Shown here piece by piece: positions 1-17,955 of a stretch of 64,000 nucleotides of DNA (its first letter is position 1; each line of letters starts with the position of its first letter). Both the position numbers and the translations under genes were made by a program. The DNA comes from Ianthella basta. Its lineage: Eukaryota > Porifera > Demospongiae > Verongiida > Ianthellidae. The stretch is taken from positions 5,701,450 through 5,765,449 of the forward strand of contig OZ025887.1 in the NCBI GenBank assembly GCA_964019415.1, read 5' to 3'. Under the pieces are notes generated by a model. That model was not told where the DNA came from. It ran no database searches and saw only the letters and a list, made by a program, of their open reading frames with translations.

Positions 1-58
1 CCATCTGGCCCCTCCACCCCACCACCTATCCCTCCATCCCACTGATGCAGCCACTCAC

Positions 59-998
59 TGTCTCCTCCGTCCACAAAGGTCTCAAACACTGGCAGGGCCA
101 CACCAGCGACATTGTCCCTTTTGGACTTGACCTTGCACTTGGCTCGATCCACACTCTCCAAGATACCATGGCTGTGCACACACACAGCATGCATTCAGAA
201 AGACAAAGAGAAAAAAGGAGGGAGGACAGAGGGAGGGAAGGAGGTGAGAGGAGTGGAGAGGAGGAGGAGGGAGGAGTGGAGAGAAGGAGGAGGGAGGAGT
301 GGAGAGAAGGAGGAGGGAGGAGTGGAGAGAAGGAGGAGGGAGGAGGGAGGAGTGGAGGAAAGGAGGAGGGAGGAGTGGAGAGGAAGGAGGCGGTAGGTAG
401 GGAAGGACGGAGGAATGGAGGGAAGGGGGAGGAGGCGGAGATGGAGATAACACAGCCACACTACAAGTAACCCTAGACTTTACTGTACATCAACACTAAT
501 CATCACTCACGAGAAATCACCAGCTGCAAATTTTGCTTCTGCCAATGAGAATCCAGCCTCCTTCATTATGTCACCCATAAGTGATTTACTCTGAGACAGG
601 AAAGACAGCTGTGTGAAGCAGGCCTACCAGAGCTGAGTAGCAATAGACACACACATGCACCCGATGTACCTCGACAATCTTGGACAGAATCTGCCTGAAG
701 CGAAGAGTTAGAGCATCTGCTTTCTTCTTCAGTAGACTGTGTCCCTTCTGAGCGCCTTTCAACCGCGCCTTCATCTGGGCCAAGGCCCTGAGTGACCAGA
801 AGAAACGGAATCAAAACACTATGCAACACAATTTTGCTCAGTTCACGCAAGTGTACACACGTGCACTCTGCCGTTCAAGTGACTAGAAATAGAAGCCGAG
901 ATGACGTGGAATACATTGAATAGCAATGTATTTTCCGGGCCAAGCCAGGCTGCTTACATTCGAGACGGGAAAACGTTGAGTCTGTCCTTCTCCGACAT
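59..998 (-). CDS. ATP6V1D: V-type proton ATPase subunit D, N-terminal part (runs off left edge)
   Basis: Subunit D is the central rotor-stalk subunit of the cytosolic V1 sector of the vacuolar proton pump. Four exons join in phase on the minus strand: 998-958, 787-670, 590-511 and 171-59, giving the first 117 residues. They begin MSEKDRLNVFPSRM and continue through the conserved coiled-coil start (MKARLKGAQ, LLKKKADALTLRFRQIL) and DNVAGVALPVFE. All this matches the family closely from memory. The last donor seen is at 58/57; the C-terminal half lies outside the window. Intron 3 holds a purine-rich GGA minisatellite (193-447), which is pyrimidine-rich in the transcript and lies just upstream of the exon 4 acceptor. 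The start is 88 bp from the divergent gene at 1086, so a shared promoter is likely. Confidence 0.93.
193..447. repeat. GGAGGAGGGAGGAGTGGA-type purine minisatellite
   Basis: About 250 bp of nearly pure purine on the plus strand, with irregular units of GGAGGAGGGAGGAGTGGAGA and truncations. It lies in V-ATPase D intron 3, so the transcript is pyrimidine-rich. ORFs through it (poly E/R/G or S/P/L) are composition artefacts. Confidence 0.9.
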
Positions 999-1085
999 CT
1001 TCTCCTTGCTGCTCAATTATATTGTGACATAGGCTTGTCTCCCTATATAATATAAGATGGCTCACAATATATAAATACCGGTCAC

Positions 1086-2138
1086 ATGACCCTGAGGGTA
1101 AAGGTTGTTTTTGCAATCTCTCTTAAAGCGGGGGCCAGGGAAGAGGAGACGGCGAGAAGTGCGCAGCAGGGGCAGAAGCAGCAGTGCACAGTGGTGGAAG
1201 TTGACGATGGAGCCACTGTGTTCACGTTCCTAGACACCCTGAGGCAAACTAGCCCCAATTTGCAACAATGTCTCAACTCACGAAACTTACCTTCGCTACT
1301 CCTTAGGTATGCAATGCATGGAGTGGACCATTATTGTTGAATGTCAGTGAATGTGGCTACATGTGTAACAGTTAGCTATACATGCTACTAATGCATGCAC
1401 TACAAGTGTAGCTAGCTACCCACGCTCTGGAGCTATTTCACATATTAATTTTGCATGGTTCTGTGTTTTAATTTATTTATTTGCAGGTATGGACAGCCTC
1501 CATCATATTCCATTCTAAGGTTGTCTGACGATCAGTGTACATCCATGGTCTGTCCTTTCCAAAGTGGGGAGACTGTACATGTGGAAAGCAGTCCAATGGA
1601 GAACAAAGACCACCTGCCACTTCTAGATGCTGGCAAAACTGAAGGAGAGGACACCACGCTGAAGAGAGGAGGAGAGTTATACAATACCATCACAAAGCAT
1701 ACAGTAGTGGAGAACCTTCAGGTCTACAAAGTGGAGAGAAATTTTAACGATAGCAGAGTCTTATACCTGTATATAGCGCATACAGATTGCTTTGTGGAAG
1801 TGCCAGAAGCGCTCTTACTTTGTCCTCCAAGAGAGAGATTGCCATTGAGCACTCTCCAACCCACTGGACTGGTGTACCGAATCATTAGGCAGCATGTTAC
1901 CCTCCAACACTTGAATGCTTTCCTGTTGCCAATGTTCCCCAATAGAGCCTTTGTCTATAATGCAGAAGATGACTGTTTATGTGAAATGGAGGCAGGGCAA
2001 GTGCTGAATCAAGGTCTTCACAAGAAGATATGCTTCTGTGGCATCACTATCCTCATGTTGTCTGCCTGGCCTTCCCGGAACTGGACTGCCCTGCCCCCCT
2101 GTTCGTATTGTACCGGCGCGTGTGATGACCCTCGATAG
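1086..2138 (+). CDS. unrecognised two-exon gene, possible ubiquitin-like N-terminus
   Basis: Exons 1086-1306 and 1487-2138 join in phase (R|YGQPP), giving about 290 residues from the ATG at 1086. I do not recognise the family. The N-terminal 110 residues have the rhythm of a ubiquitin-like/UBX-L fold: a short strand, a long insert, FLDTLRQ, then LRYGQPPSYSILRLSDDQCT and PFQSGETVHVE, recalling the N-termini of YOD1-type OTU enzymes. No OTU Cys/His signature was found. The gene is divergent from V-ATPase D. The last 40 residues of the open frame look unlike protein, whereas the +1 frame from about 2020 reads a plausible end (HHYPHVVCLAFPELD, then LFVLYRRV and stop at about 2129). A frameshift, polymorphism or missed splice near 2015 is possible. 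Confidence 0.55.
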
Positions 2139-2639
2139 GGGGCAAGCGGTTTATAGCTGGTGTGTGATTGTCGTCCAACTGATTTAAGCAACACTCAAGA
2201 GAACAGTGAAATGACTGAACAGTGCTTCTGTGGTGTAGTCTGTGCGTGACAACTATTATATTTAATACACCTTTTTATAGTTTATATTTATTGTCAATAT
2301 TTATTTGCATACATTTTACAACACAGTGAGTGTGGTGGCCCTGGTCTATAACAGGATCCCTGCGTATGCGGGTAGTCTGGCTAGCTAGGGACGGTCTAGC
2401 TAGCCAGACTACGTGTGCGGCTGAGTGTCGAACCAGGTGCATGCAGCCATAGATGTAGAAAAAGGATATCTATGATGCAACTTAGCCATTTTGCTAGTAT
2501 AACTATTGCACCACGATTGTGCAATCCCAAAGTCTCAGCTTCTATATAATGCTTCCCGCGATTGTTGTCTTGTCGCTATAAGGCACGGGTTGCTGCGTCA
2601 TCCGTTCCGTACATTTACAGAGGAGGGTGGAACAGAGGA
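2139..2639. other. intergenic stretch with a perfect hairpin
   Basis: No gene is seen. The stretch contains the 3' flank of the upstream gene and a perfect 16-bp inverted repeat (arms 2372-2387 and 2397-2412, 9-nt loop). The loop and right-arm sequence GGGACGGTCTAGCTAGC recurs in reverse at 18109-18125, so the hairpin is probably a small dispersed repeat rather than a unique regulatory site. Confidence 0.6.
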
Positions 2640-4454
2640 ATGGCGTCCGGCGGTGGGCGCCACGGTGGGCGCCACGGTGCGAAGAAGGTACTCGTGTTCC
2701 CTATATTCTTGTTCGTCGAAGAACTATGTGGGGAGCGAGGTGCATCTAGCTACTGCTAGGTGCGTGTACGCACGTACATACACTGTCCGTGTCTTGTATT
2801 GCAGGGCGGCGACGATCCTGACGTTAGGTTGTCCAAGGCGTTGAGCTACATCTGCAGGCACGGAGCTGAAAAGAAGGGCTTAGCCGTTAAAGAAGGTACT
2901 AAGCTGCAACATGCCAGGCCAGCAGCCACAGCTGGAACGGTACTGGTCTGGTCCATCGTCATCATTTCATGCACATGCAAGACATGCACGGAGTCCTTCT
3001 GGTCCATGTCCTGCTCTGTTGCATGTCCATCTCCCCAAACTCACTATCATGGTAGTTTGAATTCAACAGGATATGTCCTTTATATTTCCTTGTCCTTATG
3101 TGTGGGGATGGCACTGTCTTTATATATGCACAGGCTGTACCAATCCCTTTACTTCGTGTAAACTTATGCAGGTGGATTTATTGCAGTGGATGAAATCCTT
3201 GAACTGGAGGAATTCCGAAAGAAAAATGCAACAATTGAAGACATTGAAAGGGTAGTCACAAACAATGACAAGCAACGTTTTGCCCTGAAAGATGAAAGTG
3301 GAGCTTTATACATCCGAGCTAATCAAGGTCACACAATGGAAGTGGTAGATCTTGAACTGAAAGAGATAGCCTCTGCTGTCGAGGCACCGGTGGTTGTCCA
3401 TGGCACTTACCTCAAGGCCTTTGATGCTATTAAGAGACACGTATGTTCATGTTAACTGTACTATTTTTATAGGCACTTTGTGTGAGTGTGTGCATGTGCA
3501 TGCTCAAAGTGACACTGAATCTATCTAGTCTCATGCCCAATCCCTCATGGATGGGTCTGGGTGTGGGGATACTAGAAAGTAGCTAGATGATGTTAAATGC
3601 GTTGTACTGTGTTCACAGTTCACACATGATCTCCTCCACCTCTTCCTCTTCCAACTAAACTTCTTTTCCTCCCTCCTTACACTTCCTCATTCTCCATCAG
3701 GGCCTTAGCAGGATGAAGCGTACCCACATCCACTTTGCAGTTGGTGTGCCAGGAGACAGTCAAGTCATCAGTGGTAAGTGCACGAGTGTGTGTGTGTCAC
3801 ATACATGCATATCATGTCCATGCATGCAAACACATGAACCTCTCCTCCCCCTCCCCCCAAGTGCCTAATTCTCCACAGTGAATTTTGTGTTCCAGTGTTC
3901 TTGGTCCCTACATACGTACATACTCCTATACATAGGAATGAGGTCCAGCTGTCAAGTACTCATATTTATCAACTTGGAGAAGGCACTGAAAGGTGACACA
4001 ACACAGCATCCATCTCTCCTTCAATCACCGTGCGCATCACTCAGGCAAAAAGCACAACCTCACTCATATCCCAGTCTTCACATACATAGCCCAGACGCGT
4101 TCCTCCGTTGCCACTACAGTTGGGGCTGTGTGGGTCTACTCACATCCCTGCCGTATGTGTACCTTATTCTCCAGATGGCTACAAGTTCTATCGTTCAGCA
4201 AACAATGTTGTTCTATGCCCTGGCAACAAAGATGGCTTCCTGCCAACCCAGTACTTTGAGAGAGCAGAGGCATATCCCTCAGGTAAGAACACTTGGCAGT
4301 GTGTTGCAGGTACTACAGCAGTGTTCAGTGCATGACACAAGCTATCGTGTGAAGCTACGTATAAAGAAATGTGGGACATGCCTAGAGGTGAATTGTGTGT
4401 GCATGCACAACCTGCTATACGTATCTACTTGCAGGGAGACTGCTTCCTCTGTGA
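2640..4454 (+). CDS. TRPT1: tRNA 2'-phosphotransferase (KptA/Tpt1 family)
   Basis: This enzyme removes the 2'-phosphate left at tRNA splice junctions, using NAD+. Seven exons join in phase: 2640-2687, 2805-2895, 3172-3440, 3701-3773, 3936-3992, 4175-4282 and 4435-4454 (about 220 residues). Family motifs appear in order: LSKALSYICRHG with the RH pair, the winged-helix part GFIAVDEIL, the loop IRANQGHT, then GLSRMKRTHIHFAVG and the C-terminal YKFYRSANNVVLCPG. These are the KptA active-site segments (R-H, R, R). The protein ends soon after YFERAEAYPSG, without the longer mammalian tail. Exon 1 codes a Gly/His/Arg-rich leader. It converges on ACTR10; an AATAAA lies at 4665-4670. Confidence 0.95.
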
Positions 4455-4700
4455 GACTCCTGGCACTCACCACACGTGCTGCTTGGATCCATTATTGCAT
4501 TAAATTTTGCTCCTGTACTGTATATATACTATTATGAATTCTTTTATGCAGTACCTCATCCACACATAAATGTCATGTATTCTATTACATACAGTGCATG
4601 AAATTGTATGTATTTTGGTGAAACTGTTTCAATACAAAATCAGAATGACCTGATTGATGCAATGAATAAACTTGTACCGGCTATTGCCCGTTGGCGTCAC

Positions 4701-6120
4701 CTATGACTTGGTCCTTGGTGATAGTAGTTCCTTCAGAGCGGGGGACCCTGGCAACTTCCCTGGGGTTCGCCTGGTCACACCTGGGCTGACTGCAGACTTC
4801 TTCACTGGCAGAGAGGTGTGCAGCTCCTCACGCAGTGCTGGGTCACATGACATCCAATCTGGAAGCTGATTGGTCTCAAGAAAGCCATCCATGGTGACTG
4901 CACGCTCCAGGACTGCCTTCTCCTGTGACCCAAATATTGAGGCTGAAGAAGAAGGGAATGGGAGGACAGGACACACCTTCACTTACACCAGATATGATGC
5001 TGTAATACAAATGGTAACCCCACACACAAGACTAGGATTGTCATTGGAAGAGAGGGGGGGGGGGGGGGGGAGGACGAGAACGGATGACTATACCACATGA
5101 ATATCACTCACACAGAGAGACAGATCACTGCATGCGTGTTGACTTTGCTGTGTCAATTCACTAAAATGTACATTGCACAGACAGTGCCAGCCACAGGTAG
5201 GCTGAAGGATGTGGTAGACTACACCATGGCCTGGGCAAGTTGCCTCCATTCAAATGCACAGCATTACCATAGCGATAACCCTCCTCGCCCACATCTACCT
5301 CACCAACCTCCAAGCCATTCAACGCAGTTGGGTTGCGCTGGGGGCTTGTGGAACTTGAAGGTGGAGAGAGCGAGGGTGTCTCTGTATTGCAGAAAGGAGT
5401 CCTCAAGCAGCGCCAACATCTCCTCCTTCAAGCGGGACCTACAACGCAGTACCAGTGGTGCCTGTGACTAATTCACACCAGACTCATGTAAAATCACCAA
5501 ACCTTAGCCCAACCTATCATCATCCACGCAACAACGATAGACATACACTTGACACAATACAGACCTAATCCTCCTTAGTGCAGACTCTGTCTTACATGCT
5601 AGTCTTGTGTAGACTGTGGTCGTTATTGTGCTTATTTCACTTCCTCCCCTCTCCCATCCTCCCCCTCCTGACCATCTCTCCCTCCTCCTCTCTTCCCTTT
5701 TCTCCTCTCTCCTCCTCCCCTCCTGGCCCTCACTCCCTTTAACCCCATCCCCCCAATTCCACCCTCACATGAAGCCTTGCATCCCGACCACTCCACCAAC
5801 TACAATAATGTTCTCAGCCAGCTCCTTACGGCTGTCAATAGAGCACTGCAGAGGGAGACACACACACACACAATGAAATGCAACACCGCAGCACATGCAC
5901 ACAACACCTGCCTGCACCGAGGATGAGGTAGTTAATGGAAACTCACCCTTTTCAGTGCCTCCAGAACTAGTTTGGCAACAGACTCGCAGTCTTCTGATTC
6001 AAAGAACACATCAGCTGAGAATGCTCTGTGAAAAAACATGAGATATTTTCACAATCAGTTCATGTGTCAACTTGTACATTTCCTTACAAACTTCTTGCCA
6101 TGAACATCTGATCATGACAT

Positions 6121-6198
<78 letters not shown>

Positions 6199-7124
6199 CA
6201 CAACACACACACACACACCTTGTTCTTCCGTCGACTATAACAATCTTTCTTCCTCCAGTCAGAGGGTACTCCACATCAAGAGGAAGGCGCTCATTGTTAC
6301 GAGGATGAACAAAGCAGACTCTTGCTGTTGACATACAGGGAGGAAGGGGGGTCAGTGCCAGAAAACCAGTTCAAGGAGTAACCCCCATACATTTACATCC
6401 TTGTATGTCTAAACCCTTGATGAGGAGTGCTAATAACCTGTTAAATTTTCGATATCTTCCTTTAAAATTTCATCTGCAGTGAAAAGCAGTTGGAATGACT
6501 GTAACAATCACCCTTCAGTGGTGATGTCATGGGGTATCCCCCTCCTGCACATGTACACCTACCAGTCAAGGCACTTCCAGGCTGGAGCTCCTGACTGTCA
6601 CGGTCCCGTACCGATCCACTCTTCCTCAGGTGCTCTGCCACTGACCTACACCACACCACAAGGCATTTACAGGCAGTTGCCATTACTATAGCTACTGTCT
6701 TCTCTATTGCCATGACTACAGCTGACCTGTGCAACTGATTAGCTCCAACTGGAGACTCCTGCCACGCTGCAACCACAGGTATGCCCTCGTAGACCTAGTA
6801 TGACTGCTAAGGTTGCCACACACAAACAGACAGTAGAGACATACACACTACAAGGCAACATTCAAATTTTGCACTATGTGTCACATGACACAGTCACATG
6901 ACAGTCACATGACACAGAGTCACATGACACACAGTCACATGACACACAGTCACATGACACAGTCACATGACACAAAGATGGAGGGGATACAGGCAGCACA
7001 GTTGTCTCTTGGTTACCCACTCGCACCACAAGTGCAGACTGCCGACCAATGGTGAAGAGCGTCATGAGATGATCTGGCACAAACACTGCATATGGAACCT
7101 GCACACAAAAACACACACACACAC

Positions 7125-7221
<97 letters not shown>

Positions 7222-8351
7222 TAGGTGTCATATTGCTAATATATACACAAACATGTACATGCACAAGAGACAAATAAATAATTTTATGCATGTACGCACA
7301 CAGAGATATAGGCCTACATAGACTCAGACAAGGAGCTAGACCCAGACACTGCTACTCTTGAAGGAGAAGCAGGAATCGCTGACAACACCACACTATCTTA
7401 CTGTATGAACACATCCACCAAGGAGTGTGGAATACCTTGAAGTCTTTGAACAGAATGGATGCAAGTGTGTTTCTGAAAACGGAGGGGCTAGCAATGTCCT
7501 CCAAGACCACCACTCTGTGGTCTTTTGGGTGCAAGCGAAGGTACCTGCAGACACATGCAACACCACATCACATCACATCACATCACAACACACAACATGC
7601 TCACTTGACGTACTGTCACACACAACACACTCACTTGACATATATGTCACACACAACACACTCACTTGACATATATGTCACACACAAAGGCCCTCAAAAC
7701 CCGCCTAAGGTACTCTACATCAGTAAGGCTGACATCCTTCACTCTCACAAGCTACCAAAGAGAGACGGAGACAGAAAGATGAGACCAACAGCAGACAACA
7801 GAACTATATAGGATGCAACAAAAGCAATAAATTAGCAATTCCACCAATGCTGGTCTTGACCCCTCCAAATTGTGTCAATTCAATGGGTTCTCAGTCAAAT
7901 ATACAAGAGTTGCACCTTTTGCCATCCATTATCTCTGCATTACCTTATTCTCTTGTTGAAGGTGGGCCACAGATGGGATGATGACACGTGGTGCTATCTC
8001 ACCAGACATGCCAATCCTACATTGAACAAAATTTCACCTATGACAATTGTCGGGTATTCTCACACACAGGTGAAGCAAGGTGTCAGTGCTCAAAGATGGA
8101 TGATTTATAGTGTAGTGTTGTGAGGTATGTACAAAACACATGCGTTTTAGCTATGTGACGTGGTATGCTATACAGAATTGGACACATAGAAAGGAGTAAC
8201 ATATGTTTCAAGGGTAGGGAGGGAGACAGTCGGACGAATACAATAACCACCTTGTATACGCCGAGCCAATGTCCAGGATGATGCCACCCTTGTCCGTAGC
8301 AGGGAGTTGCGACAAACGGCTGATCGCAGATTTCGGTGGTGTGCCGGCCAT
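4701..8351 (-). CDS. ACTR10: actin-related protein 10 (dynactin pointed-end ARP11)
   Basis: ARP11 caps the pointed end of the dynactin Arp1 filament and supports dynein cargo binding. Twelve exons join in phase: 8351-8251, 8016-7944, 7751-7684, 7544-7436, 7098-6991, 6794-6727, 6645-6563, 6324-6219, 6025-5947, 5845-5769, 5438-5308 and 4942-4701, giving 414 residues (human about 417). Recognisable blocks are IILDIGSAYT (nucleotide loop 1), PRVIIPSV, HPKDHRVVVLED, VPYAVFVPDHLMTLF, VLPVYEGIPV, ELAENIIVVGG and the end LPDWMSCDP. The actin core is degenerate, as is usual for this subfamily. Introns are full of (CA)n and small minisatellites; the exon 8 donor sits inside a (GT)n run of the transcript. 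The start is 120 bp from WRAP73 on the other strand. Confidence 0.95.
6120..6219. repeat. (CA)n microsatellite abutting a splice donor
   Basis: About 100 bp of CA, interrupted once by AACACAAC. In the ACTR10 transcript it is (GT)n and begins exactly at the exon 8 donor (6218/6217), so the donor dinucleotide is part of the array. Confidence 0.95.
6885..6975. repeat. CACATGACACAGT-type minisatellite
   Basis: Six to seven units of CACATGACACA(CA)GT in ACTR10 intron 5, just past the exon 5 donor. Confidence 0.8.
7108..7220. repeat. (CA)n microsatellite
   Basis: A long CA array in ACTR10 intron 4, ending about 10 bp upstream (transcript sense) of the exon 5 acceptor. Confidence 0.95.
7600..7690. 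repeat. about 30-bp minisatellite, three units
   Basis: Three near-identical units containing CACACAACACACTCACTTGA and TATATGT. The last one overlaps the exon 3 donor of ACTR10 (7683/7682), so donor-like GT sites recur along the intron. Confidence 0.75.
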
Positions 8352-8471
8352 TTTGTATAACACTAAATTTATACATAAAACCCCGCTATTTCTTTCAATA
8401 TTATACTTTACGGTTATTATTGTTTTATACGGCTGTAGTACAAAGGCGCCAAATCCCCGCCTTCAAACGAA

Positions 8472-10114
8472 ATGGACTTCTCTGAATTCTTCCAACAAAC
8501 TAGCCATCTCTGCTACTTCTCTCCCGACGGGAAGTACATTGCGAGTTGTTCCCAGCACCGCATGGTGGTCAGGGATGCCGAAACGCTGCAGATTCTCAGT
8601 CTCCAGACATGCCTCGACCCAGTGCAGCGGTTGGAATGGTCGCCCGACTCGCAGTTCGTTATGTGCGGCATGTACAAAAGAGGAGTTGTGCAGGTACATA
8701 CACATGCACGTACGCACGCACACACGGGTTGGGCTGTGTACCATACAGGTGCAGTGTTAATACCCCATTAGTGAGCACTAATATACTTTAATATTTTTCA
8801 ATAGGAGAATTTGGTCTGAGCAGTTTCGTCTTGAAGTTGTCTTTAGTACTTCTTTGGTGCATGTGAGCAAGAACATCTGCTAACAGAAATGCTAGCACCT
8901 TTACACAGTAGCATAGTGCAGCCTGACTCATTGTGACGGTGTGTATGTTCACCCCCCCTCCCCCCACCCCCCCCCCCCCACCCCCCGTTTTATCTCAGAT
9001 CTGGTCTGTTGAACACCCCGAGTGGACTTGTAAGATAGACGAAGGCTCTGCTGGCCTGGTGGCCTGCCACTGGAGTCCAGACAGCCGCCACGTTCTGACC
9101 ATGTCTGACTTTCAACTCAGAATCACTCTCTGGTCACTCATAAGCAAGTCTGTGGCGTACATCAAGCACCCCAAACTGCCTCAAGGTGGCCTTGACTTCA
9201 GTGGGGATGGCAAGTTCATGGCACTTGCAGAGCGACGAGACTGTAAGGATTACATCAGCGTGTTTGAGTGCTCGTCATGGCAACTATGCAAGCACTTTCC
9301 CGTTGCCACGGATGACCTGGTTGGCATTAAATGGTCTCCGGATGGTCAGGTCTTGTGCGTATGGGAATCCATGCTTACTTACAAAGTGATGATCTATTCA
9401 CTTGATGGTCGCTGCCTCGCAGAGTACTCCGCATATGAGCAGGCCCTGGGGATCAAATCCGTGACCTGGTCCCCTACCAGTCAGTTCCTTGCCATTGGGA
9501 GCTACGACCAGAAGGTTCGTTTGCTGAACCACGTCACATGGAAGACAGTTGCAGAGTGGAGTCACCCACAAACTGTCGACCACTCTAATGTGGTGGTGTA
9601 TTGTGAGGTGGAGAAGAGGCAGCCTCCGCTGAAGAATGGTGGGGAGGCGCTGGCAGTAGCCTTGGCTGCAGGCCTGCCACCTCCACAGAGTAGGTATGAG
9701 ACCAGGGAAACTCCTGCACAGATTGCAGCCATCAAACCCGACCCAGAGAAACCCAATCCTAAAATGGGAGTGGGCACTGTGCTGTTTAGCTCCGACAACC
9801 GATACCTTGCTACCGTGAATGACAACATGCCGAGTGTGGTGTGGATGTGGGAAGTGTCAAAGCTGAGGTTGCTGGTGCTGCTCGTCCAGACCGCTGGCGT
9901 GAGGGACATTGCATGGGACCCCCTACACACCAGACTGGCTGTCTGTACAGGCTCAAATAAACTCTACCTGTGGACGCCAGAAGGGTGCAGCAGTGTGTCT
10001 GTACCAGCAGAGGCACCTTTTAGTGTGAGCAGGCTTCGCTGGCATCCTGACGGGAGCTCCTTACTCCTGGCAAGCAAGACCCATTTCTGTGTATGCTACC
10101 TCAATAATGCATGA
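8472..10114 (+). CDS. WRAP73: WD repeat protein WRAP73 (WDR8)
   Basis: WRAP73 is a centrosomal/spindle-pole WD40 protein. Two exons, 8472-8693 and 8999-10114, join in phase to 445 residues. The start [20 protein letters not shown], with the internal blocks [40 protein letters not shown] and [12 protein letters not shown], aligns with the animal WRAP73 family over its full length, including the less conserved insert before the last two blades (about residues 280-330). The single intron ends in a C-rich run (8945-8986) before the acceptor. It starts 120 bp from ACTR10 on the other strand and converges on atlastin. A polyadenylation signal AATAAA lies at 10260-10265. Confidence 0.96.
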
Positions 10115-10720
10115 TAGGAGCTAGTTGTGTCTGCATGTGTCACACATTTGCACACCCGCCTTGTACCTAACACACTGTGAATTTCACAAGATGGCACTGT
10201 GCAATCTGTCATCAGTCAGGTTTCGCTTTTCAAATCAATGCCGTGATTTGCTGCAAGGCAATAAACTATGTACTGCAGTATGCATGGGAGATAGCAGTTA
10301 CGTGACTTTATGAATACATGGAAATATGTGTAGGTTACAGCATGCATTGCAAGTGGAGTGTGGTGGTACTTGCACTGTAAGCGATGTTGATTTTGGTTTT
10401 GGTTGTAAATGTTACAGATCAGGAGAAGAGTTATTTGTTACTACATACAGCACACTCGTGGTCAGCTAAGGGGCCGTACATGGCATATGAATGTGCACAT
10501 GGCCACAGGTCAATCCACAATGATAAAACAACCTTGTCATTCCATAAAATGCAATCATATTAGCATGTAAGCACTCTTCATGCTGAGTCATACAGGGACA
10601 TGCAACCTCTCTAGTCTGTCAGTAACGGCACACTATAGTGTGAACGTCTACCTTCGCTATGTTCAAGTTAGTACAACATTACACTGAGTTGGGCACAGAG
10701 CTGAGCTGAGCGGGATCCAA
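10115..10720. other. 3' flanks of WRAP73 and atlastin
   Basis: Convergent 3' untranslated and intergenic sequence. It holds the AATAAA at 10260-10265 serving WRAP73. No further gene or repeat is seen. Confidence 0.6.
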
Positions 10721-14684
<3,964 letters not shown>

Positions 14685-14844
14685 GTACTAGCTCAAGCAG
14701 AAACAGTCTTGTGACAAGCGGGGAGTGCTCGGTCGTTTTAGTAATTAGGCGATGTTCTTGCTTTCTCCGCCCCCTTTTAATTGCAGGGTTTCCCCTTGAG
14801 GATATTGCACAAGCAACGTGAGCTGGAGGGAGGACCAGTTTAGA

Positions 14845-16691
<1,847 letters not shown>

Positions 16692-17274
16692 TTTGTTTCT
16701 GTGTGCTTCCTGTGACCTTACGGACTCCTGCCATTTGCACTATACATTAGGTAGAAGAACTGTAGTAAGTAAAAGCAGATTAAGGTGTTGTAACTATAAT
16801 AATTATGTTGAACTGTCATTTTTACTGGAATGAAGGCTGGTTGGGTATTTTCACCTGCAGAAGTTAATGGCACTTAACTGAAATTGAAAGGACAGGGTTC
16901 ATTGGGTGCATGTTACATCTTGTATAGAGAGGCACTTAGGGTGGTTAGCTTGTAGCTCTGACAATACTGAATAGCTAAGTCAATTGCAATACTTGCAAAC
17001 TTGTCAGTTAACTCTGTGTTGCCTTAGAGGTTGCCCGACTTATCCACCAACACAGCTACTGCCTGTGCCTGGCGTGCGTGGTGTTTTTGGCGGGCTCGGC
17101 AAGATCAATAGCGCACACACGTATCCTAGTGTAATTGATTTATTTTTTATTCTCGCTACACCTCGGTCCGCCAAGGGAATATAAATTTGTCACAAAATCA
17201 TCACACGTCATTACATCGAGAAGCGTGAAAGTGAATCAAGTCAAGTCCTTCAATTGTATCGAAAGAAGCGTATC
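16692..17274. other. Rab4 3' flank and H1 promoter region
   Basis: No coding potential beyond short open frames. The right end contains the TATA-like box of the histone gene. Confidence 0.6.
17180..17186 (+). promoter_or_regulatory. TATA-like box of the H1 gene
   Basis: TATAAAT lies 95 bp upstream of the H1 start codon, a typical place for a histone gene core promoter. Assigned from position and sequence only. Confidence 0.5.
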
Positions 17275-17955
17275 ATGGCCAGTGCCCCGAAGACTACCGC
17301 CGCAAAGGCTCCTGCCGATCACCCTAAGTACAGTGAGATGGTTGCTGCTGCCATCACAGCTCTGAAGGAGCGCAACGGCTCATCGCGTCAGGCCATTTAC
17401 AAGTATGTCAAAGCCCAGTACAATGTTGGAGAAACCTGTGAGGTCCACATCAAGACAGCCCTGAAGAGAGGTGTGACCAGTGGAACTCTCGTCCAGACTA
17501 AGGGAACGGGAGCCTCTGGCAGCTTCAAGGTGACCAAAGTCACAAAACCTGCTGCTCCTAAGCGCAAACCTGCAGCTCGGAAGCCTGCCGATCCCGAGTC
17601 TGCCACGGAGCCAGCTGCGAAGAAACCCACTACTGGCAAGACTGCAGAGAAACCGGCTGCGAAGAAGCGCCCTGCTACTAAGACGGCACAGAAGCCGGCC
17701 GCCAAGAAAGGTCCTACTGAAAATACAGAGAAACCGCCTGCGAAGAAACGCGTTGCTGGCAAGACTACTGCAGAGAAACCGGCTGCGAAGAAACCTGCTA
17801 GTGACCAGTCTTCAGACAAACCAGCTGCCAAGAAGAAACCTGCTGCCCAGAAGACTTCTCGGGGAAAGCCCTCTGCCACCAAACCTGCTGCAAAGAAACC
17901 AGCCCCTAAGAAGAGTGAAGCCTCTAAGCCCTCCAAGGCCAAGACATCTGCATAG
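17275..17955 (+). CDS. H1: linker histone H1
   Basis: Single exon, 226 residues from the ATG at 17275. A short basic leader is followed by the winged-helix globular domain at about residues 14-90 (HPKYSEMVAAAITALKER, GSSRQAIYKYVKAQY, GTLVQTKGTGASGSFKV). A long Lys/Ala/Pro tail follows with repeated PAAKK-type units, which compacts linker DNA. A TATA-like box lies 95 bp upstream. An imperfect hairpin 22 nt after the stop resembles the replication-dependent histone 3' stem-loop. No core histone gene is adjacent, so this is an orphon copy. Confidence 0.97.
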   Translation: MASAPKTTAAKAPADHPKYSEMVAAAITALKERNGSSRQAIYKYVKAQYNVGETCEVHIKTALKRGVTSGTLVQTKGTGASGSFKVTKVTKPAAPKRKPAARKPADPESATEPAAKKPTTGKTAEKPAAKKRPATKTAQKPAAKKGPTENTEKPPAKKRVAGKTTAEKPAAKKPASDQSSDKPAAKKKPAAQKTSRGKPSATKPAAKKPAPKKSEASKPSKAKTSA

